Source: Betaproteobacteria bacterium (lineage in GTDB: Bacteria > Pseudomonadota > Gammaproteobacteria > Burkholderiales > JAEUOS01). Taken from it: a DNA stretch of 64,000 bases. The notes under the pieces are model-generated. The model saw only the letters and a list, made by a program, of their open reading frames with translations, was not told the origin of the DNA and made no database searches. Positions 37,527-46,143 of this stretch are shown piece after piece (within the stretch, counting starts at the first letter, position 1; each line of letters starts with the position of its first letter). Location: NCBI GenBank assembly GCA_028292405.1, contig JAQGMJ010000030.1, positions 284,039-348,038 of the forward strand, read 5' to 3'. The translations under genes and the position numbers were made by a program.

Positions 37527-38873
37527 TCACACCAGCGTCAGGTCAGTGACCTGCAGATGCTCCAGTTGCCACAGTTGTCCGCGCAGGCGCGCCGCCTGGC
37601 CGCCACCGATCACCGGCGTTGCCAGCTCGTCGAACTTGGCGTTGATCTCGCCGTCGGTGAGCGGTGCCTCCGGGTCGCCCTTGCGGCAGGGCGCGAAAAA
37701 CTCCAGCTTGCGGCCATCCTTGAGCAGGATGGTCGCGCGCGCTGCGCGCTGCTGCGGAAAGGCGGCAGTGAGCTGCACGTCCGCCGCGATATGCGTGCGC
37801 TGCATCAGCGAGCGGATGCGCGCGTCCCCCAGGCGGTCCGCACCGAAAGCGTCGAGGCGCACCGAGCCATGCACCATCGCGTGCGCCAGCACATACGGCA
37901 GGCTGAACTTGGCCTCCTGCGCGGTGACCGGGTCGAGGTTGCCGGCCACGTCCAGCGCCGGCTGATAGGTCGCCACCCCAATGGTCTCGATGTCTTCCGG
38001 GCGAATACCGTGGCTCGCGCGCAAGGCCAGCACCGCGTCGATGGCGGCGAAGGTATGGCCGCAGCAGCCGTGATTTTTTTGCGTCACCCGGGTGATGTGA
38101 TAGTCGCTGCCAATGCCGCGTGTAGCGGTCTCCCAGTTCGCCCCATCGGACAGCGCCGCGCCGAAGCCGGCATCCCCCTCCAGCATGTCCGCAACCCCGG
38201 TCACGCCCTCGGCCGCCGCCATCGCCGCCTGCACACCCATCATGGCGGCATGGCCCGCATGCAGCGGCTTGGTCATCGCGTCCGAGCGAAACGCCTGCTG
38301 CAGGCCGGAGGCGAAGGTGGTGACCGTCGCCAGCGCATGCAGCATCACCTGCGCATTGCCGGGCGCCAGCAGCGCCGCGCCGGCTGCCGCGCCGCCGAAG
38401 CAGCCGGCGGTGCCGGTGGTATGGAAATATTTGTAGTGCGAAGGCTGTACGGCGGCGCCGATGCGCGTGGAAATCTCGTAGCCGATGGTCACGGCATTGA
38501 GAAAGTCGCGCCCCGAAACCTTGCGGTCCTCGGCCAGCGCCAGCGCGGCGGCGATGGTCGGGCAGCCCGGGTGATAGGCCGCGTCCTTGTAGATGTCGTC
38601 GAACTCGGCGGTGTGCGAGGCGCTGCCGTTGATCCACGCGGCAGTCGCGGGAAAGGCCTTGGCGTTGAAGCCGGGCAGGCTGGAACTGCCGAAGCCCAGT
38701 TCGCGCGCATGCGCCTTCACCAGCAGCGTGCCGGGTTCCATGCGCGTGCCGGGGTAAAGCGCGGCAAACCAGTCGACCACCGCGCGCTTCGCGTGGTGGA
38801 TCACCGCATCGGGCAAGGCGCGCTTCGCATCGCGCGCGCCGTATTCGGCCAGCTGGGTCAGGATTGTGCTCAT
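37527..38873 (-). CDS. MmgE/PrpD family protein, copy 3
   Basis: This 448-residue protein is a third MmgE/PrpD-family enzyme in the window. It has WINGSASHTAEFDDIYKDAA, with the typical His/Asp active-site region, and YFHTTGTAGCFGGAAAGAAL. It ends some 130 bp upstream of the MaoC-like gene and its start overlaps the stop of the NDP-forming ligase by 4 bp (ATGA). Candidate activities are dehydration or decarboxylation of a substituted dicarboxylate or its CoA ester, but no member with this context is known to me. The gene sits in the minus-strand acyl-CoA cluster. Confidence 0.85.
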   Translation of the reverse strand: MSTILTQLAEYGARDAKRALPDAVIHHAKRAVVDWFAALYPGTRMEPGTLLVKAHARELGFGSSSLPGFNAKAFPATAAWINGSASHTAEFDDIYKDAAYHPGCPTIAAALALAEDRKVSGRDFLNAVTIGYEISTRIGAAVQPSHYKYFHTTGTAGCFGGAAAGAALLAPGNAQVMLHALATVTTFASGLQQAFRSDAMTKPLHAGHAAMMGVQAAMAAAEGVTGVADMLEGDAGFGAALSDGANWETATRGIGSDYHITRVTQKNHGCCGHTFAAIDAVLALRASHGIRPEDIETIGVATYQPALDVAGNLDPVTAQEAKFSLPYVLAHAMVHGSVRLDAFGADRLGDARIRSLMQRTHIAADVQLTAAFPQQRAARATILLKDGRKLEFFAPCRKGDPEAPLTDGEINAKFDELATPVIGGGQAARLRGQLWQLEHLQVTDLTLV

Positions 38874-40981
38874 GTTGTCTCCTTCATTTTCCCTTTTGGC
38901 GATTGCAGCACCAGGGCGTCCACCGCCAGCACGCCCTGCCCCTCCGCCATGATCATCAGGGGATTGACCTCAGCCTCGCGCACGCCCAACGCAGGCTTGA
39001 GCGCCAGTTGCGACAAGGCGCTGACGGCGCGCGCCAGCGCCTCCAGGTCGCCGCGCGGCTTGCCGCGCAAGCCGGTGAGCGCGGCAAAGGCCCGCACCTC
39101 GCCCACCATCTCCCGCGCGCCCTGCACATCGACCGGGCCTAAGCGAATGCTTCGGTCGCGCGCGACCTCGGCCCAGATACCGCCCGCCGCCAGCATGATG
39201 ATAGGGCCGGCCTGTGGATCGACCCGGTAGCCGATCAATGCTTCGGCCAGCCCGGCGCGCATCGGCTGGATCAGCGCCTGATCCGCCGCCACGCCGGGCG
39301 CGCGTGCCGCCAGATTGGCGCGCAACTGCGCCAGCGCCGCGCGCAATTCTTCCGGCCCACCCACACCCAGCACCACGCCGCCGACCTCGGTCTTGTGCGA
39401 AATCTGCGCCGAACACACCTTGACCGCCACCGGATAGTCGAAGGGCAGCGCAGGCACCTTGCCGTCCAGCGAAGCCAGCACGAAGGGCGCGCGCGGCACG
39501 TCGAGCGCATCAAGGACTGCGTAAGCCTCAGCTTCGCTCACGGCCGCCGCTTCCGCAATTTCGGCAACCGGCGGCATCGCCAGCGGTACCCGCCGCCCAT
39601 ACATCGCCGCGATACTGTCGGCGCAGGACTCGGGGCTGCGAAAGCACGGCACCCCCGCCGCCGTCAGCGCCGCCAGCGCATCCGGCGCGTCCGGCACCAG
39701 GAAGGCCGCCAGGGGCCGCGCATGGTCCGCGCATTCGATGATGGGTTTCACCGCCAGTTGCGGACTGAAGCGCGCCGAGGAGCCCACTACCGCGAGCACC
39801 AGGTCGAACTCCGGTGCCGCGAGCATGGTCTCCAGCACCTTTTTCATCACCTCATAGCGCGTTCCGGCAAGCGTCAGGTCGAGCACCCGCCCAGGAACCA
39901 CGTCGATACCGGCTGCCGTCAGCGTGGCCAGCGTCTGCGTTGAAGCCGGCGCCACGTCCACGCCGCGCATTCCCAGCTGGTCCACCGCCATTGCCGCGCC
40001 GCCGCCGGTGGTAGTGACCACGCCGACGCGCGGCCTGGCGACGCCACAGCGCAAGTCGACACGCCGCGCCAGCGGAAAACTTTCCAGCAGCGCGTCGAGC
40101 ACACCGACGCGGGCGATGCCGCAGTCCTTGAGAAAGGCATCGGCGACATCGTCTTCGCCCGCCAGCGCGCCGGTATGCGTCGCCGTCATGTCGGCCGCCG
40201 CCTCCGAGCGCCCCAGCTTGAAGGCGATCACCGGCTTGCCGCGCTTCGCGGCCTCGATCGCAAAGGCACGCAACCGGCCACCGTGGCGCAGGCTTTCGAG
40301 AAACAGCAAATAGCCTTCGATCGCCGGGTCGTCCAGCGTCGCCGCGCAAATCTCGCCCAGGCTCAGGTCCGCCTCGCCGCCCACCGACACCAGCCCGGCG
40401 AAGCCGACACCGCGCTGCTTGCCCCGCGACACCAATGCGCCGATCATGCTGCCCGAATGCGAGGCGACGAACACCTTGCCGGGCGGTAGATCGCGCTCGG
40501 CAAACGCCGCATTGGCCGTAAGCAAAAAACCCGCGCCCGGATTGACGATACCCAGGCTGCTCGGCCCCACCAGGCGCATGCCCGACGCACGCGCCAGATC
40601 ACCCAGCGCCGCCTCGCGCGCCGCGCCCGCAGCGCCGGTCTCGCCAAAACCGGCGGCCAGCACCGTGGCCGCCTTCACGCCAAGTGCGGCGCATTCGCGC
40701 AATACCGCCTCCACCGTATCGGTGCCGGTCAGCACGAATACATGCTCCGGCACCTCCGGCAAGGCCGACAGCGTAGCCCAGGCGCGCTCGCCCTGCACCG
40801 TCTCGCGGCGCGGGTTGACCGGGTAAACTCGGCCCTTGAAGCCGGCGGCGCGCAAAAATTTCAGCGGCCGGCCGCTGGTCTTGTCCGCGTCGTCGGAAGC
40901 GCCGATCAGCGCCACGCTGGCGGGCGCAAGCAGCACCCGCGCCAGCGCCGCGCCGCTCAGGATTGTTGTCGCTTGTTTCAT
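38870..40981 (-). CDS. NDP-forming acyl-CoA ligase (acetate-CoA ligase ADP-forming family)
   Basis: This 703-residue protein is a fused alpha-beta acyl-CoA synthetase of the NDP-forming (ACD/Pat-like) type. The N-terminal CoA-binding Rossmann domain includes SVALIGASDDADKTSGRPL and VYPVNPRRE; the succinyl-CoA-ligase-like domain has VFVASHSGSMIGA and GLVSVGGEADLSLGE; the C-terminal ATP-grasp has YPVAVKVCSAQISHKTEVG. These enzymes activate a carboxylic acid with ATP giving ADP, or run in reverse. It is the first gene of the minus-strand acyl-CoA cluster and overlaps the PrpD gene by 4 bp. Divergent hpnC starts 90 bp away, so the two share a promoter region. Confidence 0.9.
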   Translation of the reverse strand: MKQATTILSGAALARVLLAPASVALIGASDDADKTSGRPLKFLRAAGFKGRVYPVNPRRETVQGERAWATLSALPEVPEHVFVLTGTDTVEAVLRECAALGVKAATVLAAGFGETGAAGAAREAALGDLARASGMRLVGPSSLGIVNPGAGFLLTANAAFAERDLPPGKVFVASHSGSMIGALVSRGKQRGVGFAGLVSVGGEADLSLGEICAATLDDPAIEGYLLFLESLRHGGRLRAFAIEAAKRGKPVIAFKLGRSEAAADMTATHTGALAGEDDVADAFLKDCGIARVGVLDALLESFPLARRVDLRCGVARPRVGVVTTTGGGAAMAVDQLGMRGVDVAPASTQTLATLTAAGIDVVPGRVLDLTLAGTRYEVMKKVLETMLAAPEFDLVLAVVGSSARFSPQLAVKPIIECADHARPLAAFLVPDAPDALAALTAAGVPCFRSPESCADSIAAMYGRRVPLAMPPVAEIAEAAAVSEAEAYAVLDALDVPRAPFVLASLDGKVPALPFDYPVAVKVCSAQISHKTEVGGVVLGVGGPEELRAALAQLRANLAARAPGVAADQALIQPMRAGLAEALIGYRVDPQAGPIIMLAAGGIWAEVARDRSIRLGPVDVQGAREMVGEVRAFAALTGLRGKPRGDLEALARAVSALSQLALKPALGVREAEVNPLMIMAEGQGVLAVDALVLQSPKGKMKETT

Positions 40982-41071
40982 GCCCCGTATTTTCGCTCAT
41001 GCCGGGCCGTTACGCGGACGGGCTGTGACACAATACGCGCCCGCAAAACGCATTCACAAAATAACGCCCGC

Positions 41072-41893
41072 ATGAGCGTCGGCCACTACGAGAATTTCCC
41101 GGTTGCTTCGATCATCCTGCCGCGCCGCTTGCGAGAGCCGATCGCCGCCATCTACCACTTCGCCCGCGGCGCCGACGACATCGCCGACGAAGGCGACGCC
41201 GGCGACGCCGAGCGCATCGCCGGCCTCGAAGCCTATCGCGCACAATTGCGCCTGGCCGCCGCCGGCGAGCCGCCCGCGCCACAGCCAGAAGCGATGATGT
41301 TCACCCGGCTCGGCGACGTCATCCGCCACTACAACTTGCCGGTGCAGTTGTTCGAAGACCTGCTCGACGCTTTCGCCCAGGACGTGGTGAAAAAGCGCTA
41401 CGCTGATTTCCCCGAAGTGCTCGACTACTGTCGCCGCTCGGCGAACCCGGTCGGCCGCCTGTTGCTGCACCTCTACGGAAAGGCCGACGCCGAAAACCTG
41501 CGCCGCTCCGACTGCATCTGCTCCGCCCTGCAACTGATCAACTTCTGGCAGGACATCGCCGTCGATTGGCAAAAGGAACGCGTCTACCTGCCGCAGGACA
41601 GCCTCGTGCGTTTCGGCGCCAGCGAAGCCGACATCGCGCAATCCAAGCTCACGCCGCAGTTCCTCGCGATGATGAAGTTCGAAGTCGCCCGCGCCCGCGC
41701 CATGCTGCGGGACGGTGCGCCGCTGGTCCACGCCCTGCCCGGCCGCATGGGCATCGAGCTTCGCATGGTGGTGCAAGGCGGCCTGCGCATCCTGGAAAAA
41801 ATCGAAGCCGTGCACTACGACATGTTCCGCCACCGTCCCATACTCAAAGCCTGGGACTGGGCCCTGATGGCCGGTCGCGCCATCACCATGTAG
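41072..41893 (+). CDS. hpnC: Hydroxysqualene synthase HpnC
   Basis: The ATG at 41072 gives 273 residues of the squalene/phytoene synthase family. The first Asp motif is ADDIADE (residues 34-40) and the second is NFWQDIAVDWQKERVYLP. The FWQDIAVDW form is typical of HpnC, which turns presqualene diphosphate into hydroxysqualene. It lies upstream of hpnD and hpnE in the usual order, and the three together make squalene for hopanoids. Squalene-hopene cyclase is not in the window. The end of hpnC and the real hpnD start are 131 bp apart, which is unusually long; the gap holds a duplicated hpnD start. Confidence 0.93.
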   Translation: MSVGHYENFPVASIILPRRLREPIAAIYHFARGADDIADEGDAGDAERIAGLEAYRAQLRLAAAGEPPAPQPEAMMFTRLGDVIRHYNLPVQLFEDLLDAFAQDVVKKRYADFPEVLDYCRRSANPVGRLLLHLYGKADAENLRRSDCICSALQLINFWQDIAVDWQKERVYLPQDSLVRFGASEADIAQSKLTPQFLAMMKFEVARARAMLRDGAPLVHALPGRMGIELRMVVQGGLRILEKIEAVHYDMFRHRPILKAWDWALMAGRAITM

Positions 41894-41914
41894 CCGCCCG
41901 GTACAATTCGCCCC

Positions 41915-42007
41915 ATGACACCCGACGAGTATTGTTCCAAAACGAACGCAAGCGACAAGCGCTTGCTTGGAAAGGCCGGCCGCCGGCGCGGCCTCGCCTT
42001 TTGCTGA
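41915..42007 (+). other. Duplicated hpnD 5' end forming a 30-codon ORF
   Basis: ATGACACCCGACGAGTATTGT at 41915 repeats the true hpnD start at 42025 with 20 of 21 bases identical (split here by one mismatch). The copy begins an ORF reading MTPDEYCSKTNASDKRLLGK and ten more residues before TGA at 42005-42007. After the seventh codon it diverges from hpnD. The 89 bp between the two copies are rich in short palindromes (GCAAGC/GCTTGC, AGGCC/GGCCT). It may be a scar of an insertion with a 21-bp target duplication, or a leader ORF that couples hpnC and hpnD. It is 18 bases before the hpnD ATG. Confidence 0.55.
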
Positions 42008-42057
42008 CGAACAGCGACAATCCAATGACACCCGATGAGTATTGTCAGCAAAAGGCG
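41995..42057 (+). repeat. Perfect 14-bp inverted repeat flanking the hpnD start codon
   Basis: CGCCTTTTGCTGAC (41995-42008) is the exact reverse complement of GTCAGCAAAAGGCG (42044-42057). In mRNA these arms would enclose a 35-nt loop with the hpnD ATG (42025). The left arm contains the TGA of the 30-codon upstream ORF, so ribosomes finishing that ORF would open the stem. No clear Shine-Dalgarno precedes hpnD. Confidence 0.6.
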
Positions 42058-42858
42058 GCCGCGAGCGGCTCCTCCTTCTACTACTCCTTCCTGTTCCTGC
42101 CTCCCGAACGCCGCCGCGCCATCACCGCGCTCTACGCCTATTGCCGCGAGGTCGACGACGTGGTCGACGAGACAGCCGACGAAAACGTCGCCCGCATCAA
42201 GCTGGCCTGGTGGCGCACCGAGCTGGCCAACATGTACGCCGGCAACCCGCAGCACCCGGTCACGCGAGCCCTCGCGCCGTTCATTGGCCCGTATAACCTC
42301 ACCGAAGAGCGCCTGAACGAAATCCTCGACGGCATGGAAATGGACTTGCTGCAGACCCGCTACCTGGACTTCAAAGCCCTCGAACGTTACTGCTATCTGG
42401 TCGCTTCCGTGGTCGGCCTGTGCGCCTCCGAGATCTTTGGCCGCACCAGCGACGAGACCCTGGAATACGCGAAGAACCTCGGCATGGCCTTCCAGCTCAC
42501 CAACATCATCCGCGATATCGGCGAAGACGCGCGCCGCGGCCGGGTCTACCTGCCGATCAGCGAGCTGCAGCAGTTCAACGTGCCGGTCGCCGGCATCCTC
42601 AACGCGCGCTACAGCGACGAGTTCACCGCGTTGATGCGCTTCCAGTACGAGCGCGCCCAGGCGTATTACGAAAAGGCCTTCGCCGCCCTGCCCAAGCAGG
42701 ACCGGCGCACCCAGCGCCCCGGCCTGATCATGGCCGCGATCTACCGCACCCTGCTGGAAGAAATCGCCCGCGACGACTTCCAGGTGCTGCACCAGCGCGT
42801 CAGCCTCACCCCCATCCGCAAACTCTGGCTGGCGTGGAAGACCTGGGTCACCGCGTGA
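42025..42858 (+). CDS. hpnD: Presqualene diphosphate synthase HpnD
   Basis: The ATG at 42025 gives 277 residues. The protein condenses two farnesyl diphosphates to presqualene diphosphate. The first Asp-rich motif is YCREVDDVVDET (Asp44, Asp45, Asp48) and the second is NIIRDIGEDARRGRVYLP, in the form usual for HpnD rather than HpnC. The start is confirmed by the family's MTPDEYC-like N-terminus, which is also found in a broken copy 110 bp upstream. Its TGA overlaps the GTG of hpnE by 4 bp. Translation is likely influenced by the inverted repeat around the start. Confidence 0.94.
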   Translation: MTPDEYCQQKAAASGSSFYYSFLFLPPERRRAITALYAYCREVDDVVDETADENVARIKLAWWRTELANMYAGNPQHPVTRALAPFIGPYNLTEERLNEILDGMEMDLLQTRYLDFKALERYCYLVASVVGLCASEIFGRTSDETLEYAKNLGMAFQLTNIIRDIGEDARRGRVYLPISELQQFNVPVAGILNARYSDEFTALMRFQYERAQAYYEKAFAALPKQDRRTQRPGLIMAAIYRTLLEEIARDDFQVLHQRVSLTPIRKLWLAWKTWVTA

Positions 42859-44168
42859 GCCCGGAAGTCAATTCAGGCCGCATCGCCGTGCTGGGCGGCG
42901 GCTGGGCCGGCCTGGCAGCGGCCGTCACGCTGGCCCGCGCCGGCCGCCCGGTAGATGTCTACGAAGCCGCGCGCACCCTCGGCGGCCGCGCGCGTCGCGT
43001 GGAGATCGACGGCATCGCGCTGGACAACGGCCAGCACATCCTGCTCGGCGCTTATCGCGACAGCCTGGCCATCATCCGCGCCGCCGGCGGCGACCCGGAA
43101 AAGCTGCTGCTACGCCTGCCGCTGGAACTCGCCTTCCCCGGCGCCTTTCGCCTGCGCGCGCCGCGCAGCCTGCCCGCGCCGCTGCACCTGCTGGTCGGCC
43201 TGATCGACGCCCAGGGCCTCTCATTCGCGGAAAAATTCGCCGCCATCCGCTTCATGGTCGGCATGCAGCTGAACGGCTTCAACATCGCCGACGACATCAC
43301 CGTCGCCGAACTGATCCGCCGCCACGCGCAGCCGCCGCAAGTCGTGCGCTACCTGTGGGAGCCGCTGTGCATCGCCGCGCTGAACACGGCGATTGGCGAT
43401 TCCTCGGCGCGGATTTTCCTGCGCGTGCTGCGCGACGCCTTCACCCAAGGCGCGCGCGACAGCGACCTGCTGATCCCGCGTGCCGACCTCGGCGCCCTGT
43501 TCCCCGACCTCGCCGCTGCCGCCGTAAGCAAGGCCGGCGGCAGGGTGCGCCTGGGAGAGTCGGTCGACAGCCTTGCCGCTGATGCAAGCGGCTGGCGGAT
43601 CGGCAGCGGCACGGGGGCCGAGCACTATGCCGCAGTCGCCTGCGCCCTGCCCCCCTGGCGCGCCGCCGACTTGCTGCCGCCGCAATGCGCCCATGTGGCC
43701 GCGCAACTGCGCGCGCTGGCCCACGAACCCATCCTCACCTGCTACCTGCAATACCCCCCGCACACCCACCTGCCACGCCCGATGATCGGCCTGTCGCGCG
43801 AAATCAGCCAGTGGGCCTTCGACCGCGGCCAACTCGACGGCCCGGCCGGCCTGGTTGCGGTCGTTGTAAGCGCCGCCGGCCGCCTGCGCGGCATCGACGC
43901 CGCCGAACTGGCCGCCGCCATCCACGCCGAGCTGCGCGAAGTCGTCCCGGGCCTCGAAACGCCGCAATGGCATCGTGTGATCAGTGAAAAGCGCGCCACC
44001 TTCAAGGCGGCCCCCGGCCTGTCGCGCCCCGCCGCCGGCCTGTTGCTGCCGGGCCTGGCGCTGGCCGGCGACTTTGTCGATAGCGGCTACCCGGCCACCA
44101 TCGAAGGTGCCGTGCGCAGCGGCATCGCCGCCGCGCGCGCTTTGCTTGGCGAGACGCGCGCAGCCTGA
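42855..44168 (+). CDS. hpnE: Hydroxysqualene dehydroxylase HpnE
   Basis: A GTG at 42855, which overlaps the hpnD stop as GTGA, gives 437 residues. The FAD-binding N-terminus is IAVLGGGWAGLAAAVTLARAG, with the second dinucleotide-type segment YEAARTLGGRARRVEIDG, which are typical of amine-oxidase-like desaturases. The C-terminus has LALAGDFVDSGYPATIEGAV, the family's FAD-binding end. HpnE reduces hydroxysqualene to squalene using FADH2. It completes the HpnC-HpnD-HpnE route. The gene ends 43 bp before a two-hairpin repeat. Confidence 0.93.
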   Translation: MSPEVNSGRIAVLGGGWAGLAAAVTLARAGRPVDVYEAARTLGGRARRVEIDGIALDNGQHILLGAYRDSLAIIRAAGGDPEKLLLRLPLELAFPGAFRLRAPRSLPAPLHLLVGLIDAQGLSFAEKFAAIRFMVGMQLNGFNIADDITVAELIRRHAQPPQVVRYLWEPLCIAALNTAIGDSSARIFLRVLRDAFTQGARDSDLLIPRADLGALFPDLAAAAVSKAGGRVRLGESVDSLAADASGWRIGSGTGAEHYAAVACALPPWRAADLLPPQCAHVAAQLRALAHEPILTCYLQYPPHTHLPRPMIGLSREISQWAFDRGQLDGPAGLVAVVVSAAGRLRGIDAAELAAAIHAELREVVPGLETPQWHRVISEKRATFKAAPGLSRPAAGLLLPGLALAGDFVDSGYPATIEGAVRSGIAAARALLGETRAA

Positions 44169-44210
44169 ACTTCAGTCACGGCCGGGTCCACCTTTTCGCC
44201 GCAGTTGAAC

Positions 44211-44296
44211 CGATAAATCGTCCGCGCGTTTACGTAAACGCGGCCGGCGATTTATCGCAGATCAGCCGCCCAAAAGCAGGTTTTTACTTTTGGGCG
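44211..44296 (-). repeat. Two-hairpin intergenic repeat, copy A
   Basis: CGATAAATCG (44211-44220) and CGATTTATCG (44248-44257) enclose the perfect palindrome GTTTACGTAAAC with flanking CGCG. A second stem of 10 bp, CGCCCAAAAG and CTTTTGGGCG, has a 10-nt loop CAGGTTTTTA and ends one base before the bamB stop. A related element lies at 54380-54456 beside the AlkA-like gene. The lack of a T-run argues against a simple terminator. Confidence 0.7.
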
Positions 44297-44297
44297 C

Positions 44298-45485
44298 CTA
44301 CAGCGTATAGGCCAGCAGGTCGCCCTTCTGGGTCTGCACCAGGACCGCGTCCTTGTCCGGTATGCTGAATAGCTGCGGCGCGGTCATGATGGCGCCGCCG
44401 CCGGTGGCCTGGCGGCCGATGAAGCTGCCATCCTCGCGCGACAGCGCATGCAGGATGCCTTCGTAGTCGCCCACCACCACCGCGCGCCCCACCGACAACG
44501 GCCCGGAGACCTGGCGGTACAGCAGCTTTTCCTGCTTCCACAGGCTGGCGCCGGTTCCGCGCGCCAGCGCCACCACCGCCGACTTGTCGTCGGAGACGAA
44601 CATGAAGCGCTCGTCCAGCGCAAGGCCGGCGGCGCTGGAAACGTCGCGCCCCCAGATCGGCTGGCCGTTGCTGCTCTCGAAGCAGGCGGCGCGGCCCTGA
44701 TAAGCCACCGCGCACACCTCGCGCCCGGATACCACCGGGGTGCTTGAAATATCGGCGATGCGCTCCAGCTCGGTGGTGCCCTTGGAGAGGGCCACCGTCG
44801 CCTCCCAGCGCACCGAACCGTTGTTCAGGCCCAGGGCCACCAGCTTGCCGCCGGGGAAGCCGACATACACTTGCCCGGGCGCGGCGAGCATGCCGCCGAT
44901 ATTGCGCAACACCAGCGGCGGCGCGGTGCGCTGGTAGACCCACAGGCGCTTGCCGTCGACCGCGTTGAAGGCGAACACGCGGTTGTCGTCGCTGCGCACC
45001 AGCACCTCGCGATCGCCCACCAGCGGCGGCGCCAGCACCGTGCTGGAAACCTGGGTGCGCCAGCGCTCGCGGCCCTTCGTATCGACGGCGACGATCTCGC
45101 CCTTGAGCGTCGCCACCACCACCAGGTCGGCCGAAGCACCAACCCCGGCCGACAGGCCGTTGCGGTCGGCACGCACGCGCCAGCGCTGCTTGCCGTTGAG
45201 CACGTCGAAAGCGGACAGCGAGCCATCGGCGCCGGCGGCATACACCGTGTCGCCGACCACCGCCGGGGTGAACACGTAGGCGCCGGCATTGCCCACCGAA
45301 GCGCTCCACAGGCGGGTGAAGGTCAGGGTCGGCTTGATCGCCGTGAGCTCGACCGGCTTGTTGGTCGAACTGGCGGAAAACCAGTTGATCGGGTTGAAGC
45401 TGCTTTCGCTGATGGTGCTGCAGCCCGCCAAGGCAACCAGCAGCGCGCAGGCAAACCCCAGCCGCGGACGGAGGCGCAACATCAT
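44298..45485 (-). CDS. bamB: Outer membrane protein assembly factor BamB
   Basis: This is a 395-residue lipoprotein of the BAM complex. The lipobox VALAGC puts the modified Cys at residue 22, and the mature part is an eight-bladed PQQ-type beta-propeller (repeats such as VYAAGADGSLSAFDVLNGKQ and KLVALGLNNGSVRW). BamB helps BamA fold outer-membrane beta-barrels in the periplasm. Its ATG overlaps the TGA of yfgM by 4 bp, and it is the last gene in the ndk-to-bamB cluster. The usual next gene, der (engA), is not next to it here; a repeat and the convergent hpnE come instead. Confidence 0.95.
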   Translation of the reverse strand: MMLRLRPRLGFACALLVALAGCSTISESSFNPINWFSASSTNKPVELTAIKPTLTFTRLWSASVGNAGAYVFTPAVVGDTVYAAGADGSLSAFDVLNGKQRWRVRADRNGLSAGVGASADLVVVATLKGEIVAVDTKGRERWRTQVSSTVLAPPLVGDREVLVRSDDNRVFAFNAVDGKRLWVYQRTAPPLVLRNIGGMLAAPGQVYVGFPGGKLVALGLNNGSVRWEATVALSKGTTELERIADISSTPVVSGREVCAVAYQGRAACFESSNGQPIWGRDVSSAAGLALDERFMFVSDDKSAVVALARGTGASLWKQEKLLYRQVSGPLSVGRAVVVGDYEGILHALSREDGSFIGRQATGGGAIMTAPQLFSIPDKDAVLVQTQKGDLLAYTL

Positions 45486-46141
45486 GAGCGCGCCTTGACG
45501 ACAGGCGCGCTGCCGCCGGCCAGTTCCAGTTTCAGGGTCAGCACCTGGCGCAGGTTGTTCTTCTCGTCGGCCTTGAGGAACGCATCCTGCCAGGCGGCGC
45601 GGGCATCGGCGTTCTTGCCCTGGGCGAACAGGATGTCGCCCTTGCGGTCGAGGAACAGGGCGTCGAACGAAGCCGGGTGGGCGGCGTCCATCAGCTTGAG
45701 CGCGTCGTCGTACATTTTCTCGTCCAGCAGCATGCCGGCCAGGCGCACCCGCGCGACATTGCGCAGGTCGTCATCCTTACCGCTGTCGACCACCCACTGC
45801 AACTGCGCCTTGGCCGCCTTGTTGTCGCCGGCATCGAGCTGCACCTTGGCGTTCATCAGAGCGGCCAGGGGGGCGAAACTGGTGCGCGGAAAACGCTCCA
45901 GCAACTGGCCCGCCAGCTCGGCGCTCTTTGCCTTGTCGCGGGCGGCGGTGACGTTCTGCAGTTCATCATAGATGGCGAAGGCGGCGGCAGCCTGGCTGCG
46001 CTGGTAGTAGCGCCAGGCGTTGAAGCCGGCGAACACCAGCATGATGAGAATGAAGGCCGTCAGCACCAGGTTGCCGTAGCGGTTCCACCAGGCCTTGAGT
46101 TCGGCCAGTTGTTCCTGTTCTTCGAGATCCAATGCAGCCAT
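45482..46141 (-). CDS. yfgM: YfgM-family periplasmic TPR protein (SecYEG ancillary subunit)
   Basis: This 219-residue protein has a short cytoplasmic N-terminus (EQEQLAELKAWWNRYGN), one membrane span of about 20 residues (LVLTAFILIMLVFAGFNAW) and a periplasmic TPR-like region. YfgM is an ancillary subunit of the SecYEG translocon that interacts with periplasmic chaperones. It lies between hisS and bamB, the conserved position, and overlaps bamB by 4 bp, so the two are co-translated. Its start is 2 bp from the hisS stop. Length fits the family (about 205-220 residues). Confidence 0.92.
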   Translation of the reverse strand: MAALDLEEQEQLAELKAWWNRYGNLVLTAFILIMLVFAGFNAWRYYQRSQAAAAFAIYDELQNVTAARDKAKSAELAGQLLERFPRTSFAPLAALMNAKVQLDAGDNKAAKAQLQWVVDSGKDDDLRNVARVRLAGMLLDEKMYDDALKLMDAAHPASFDALFLDRKGDILFAQGKNADARAAWQDAFLKADEKNNLRQVLTLKLELAGGSAPVVKARS

Positions 46142-46143
46142 GT

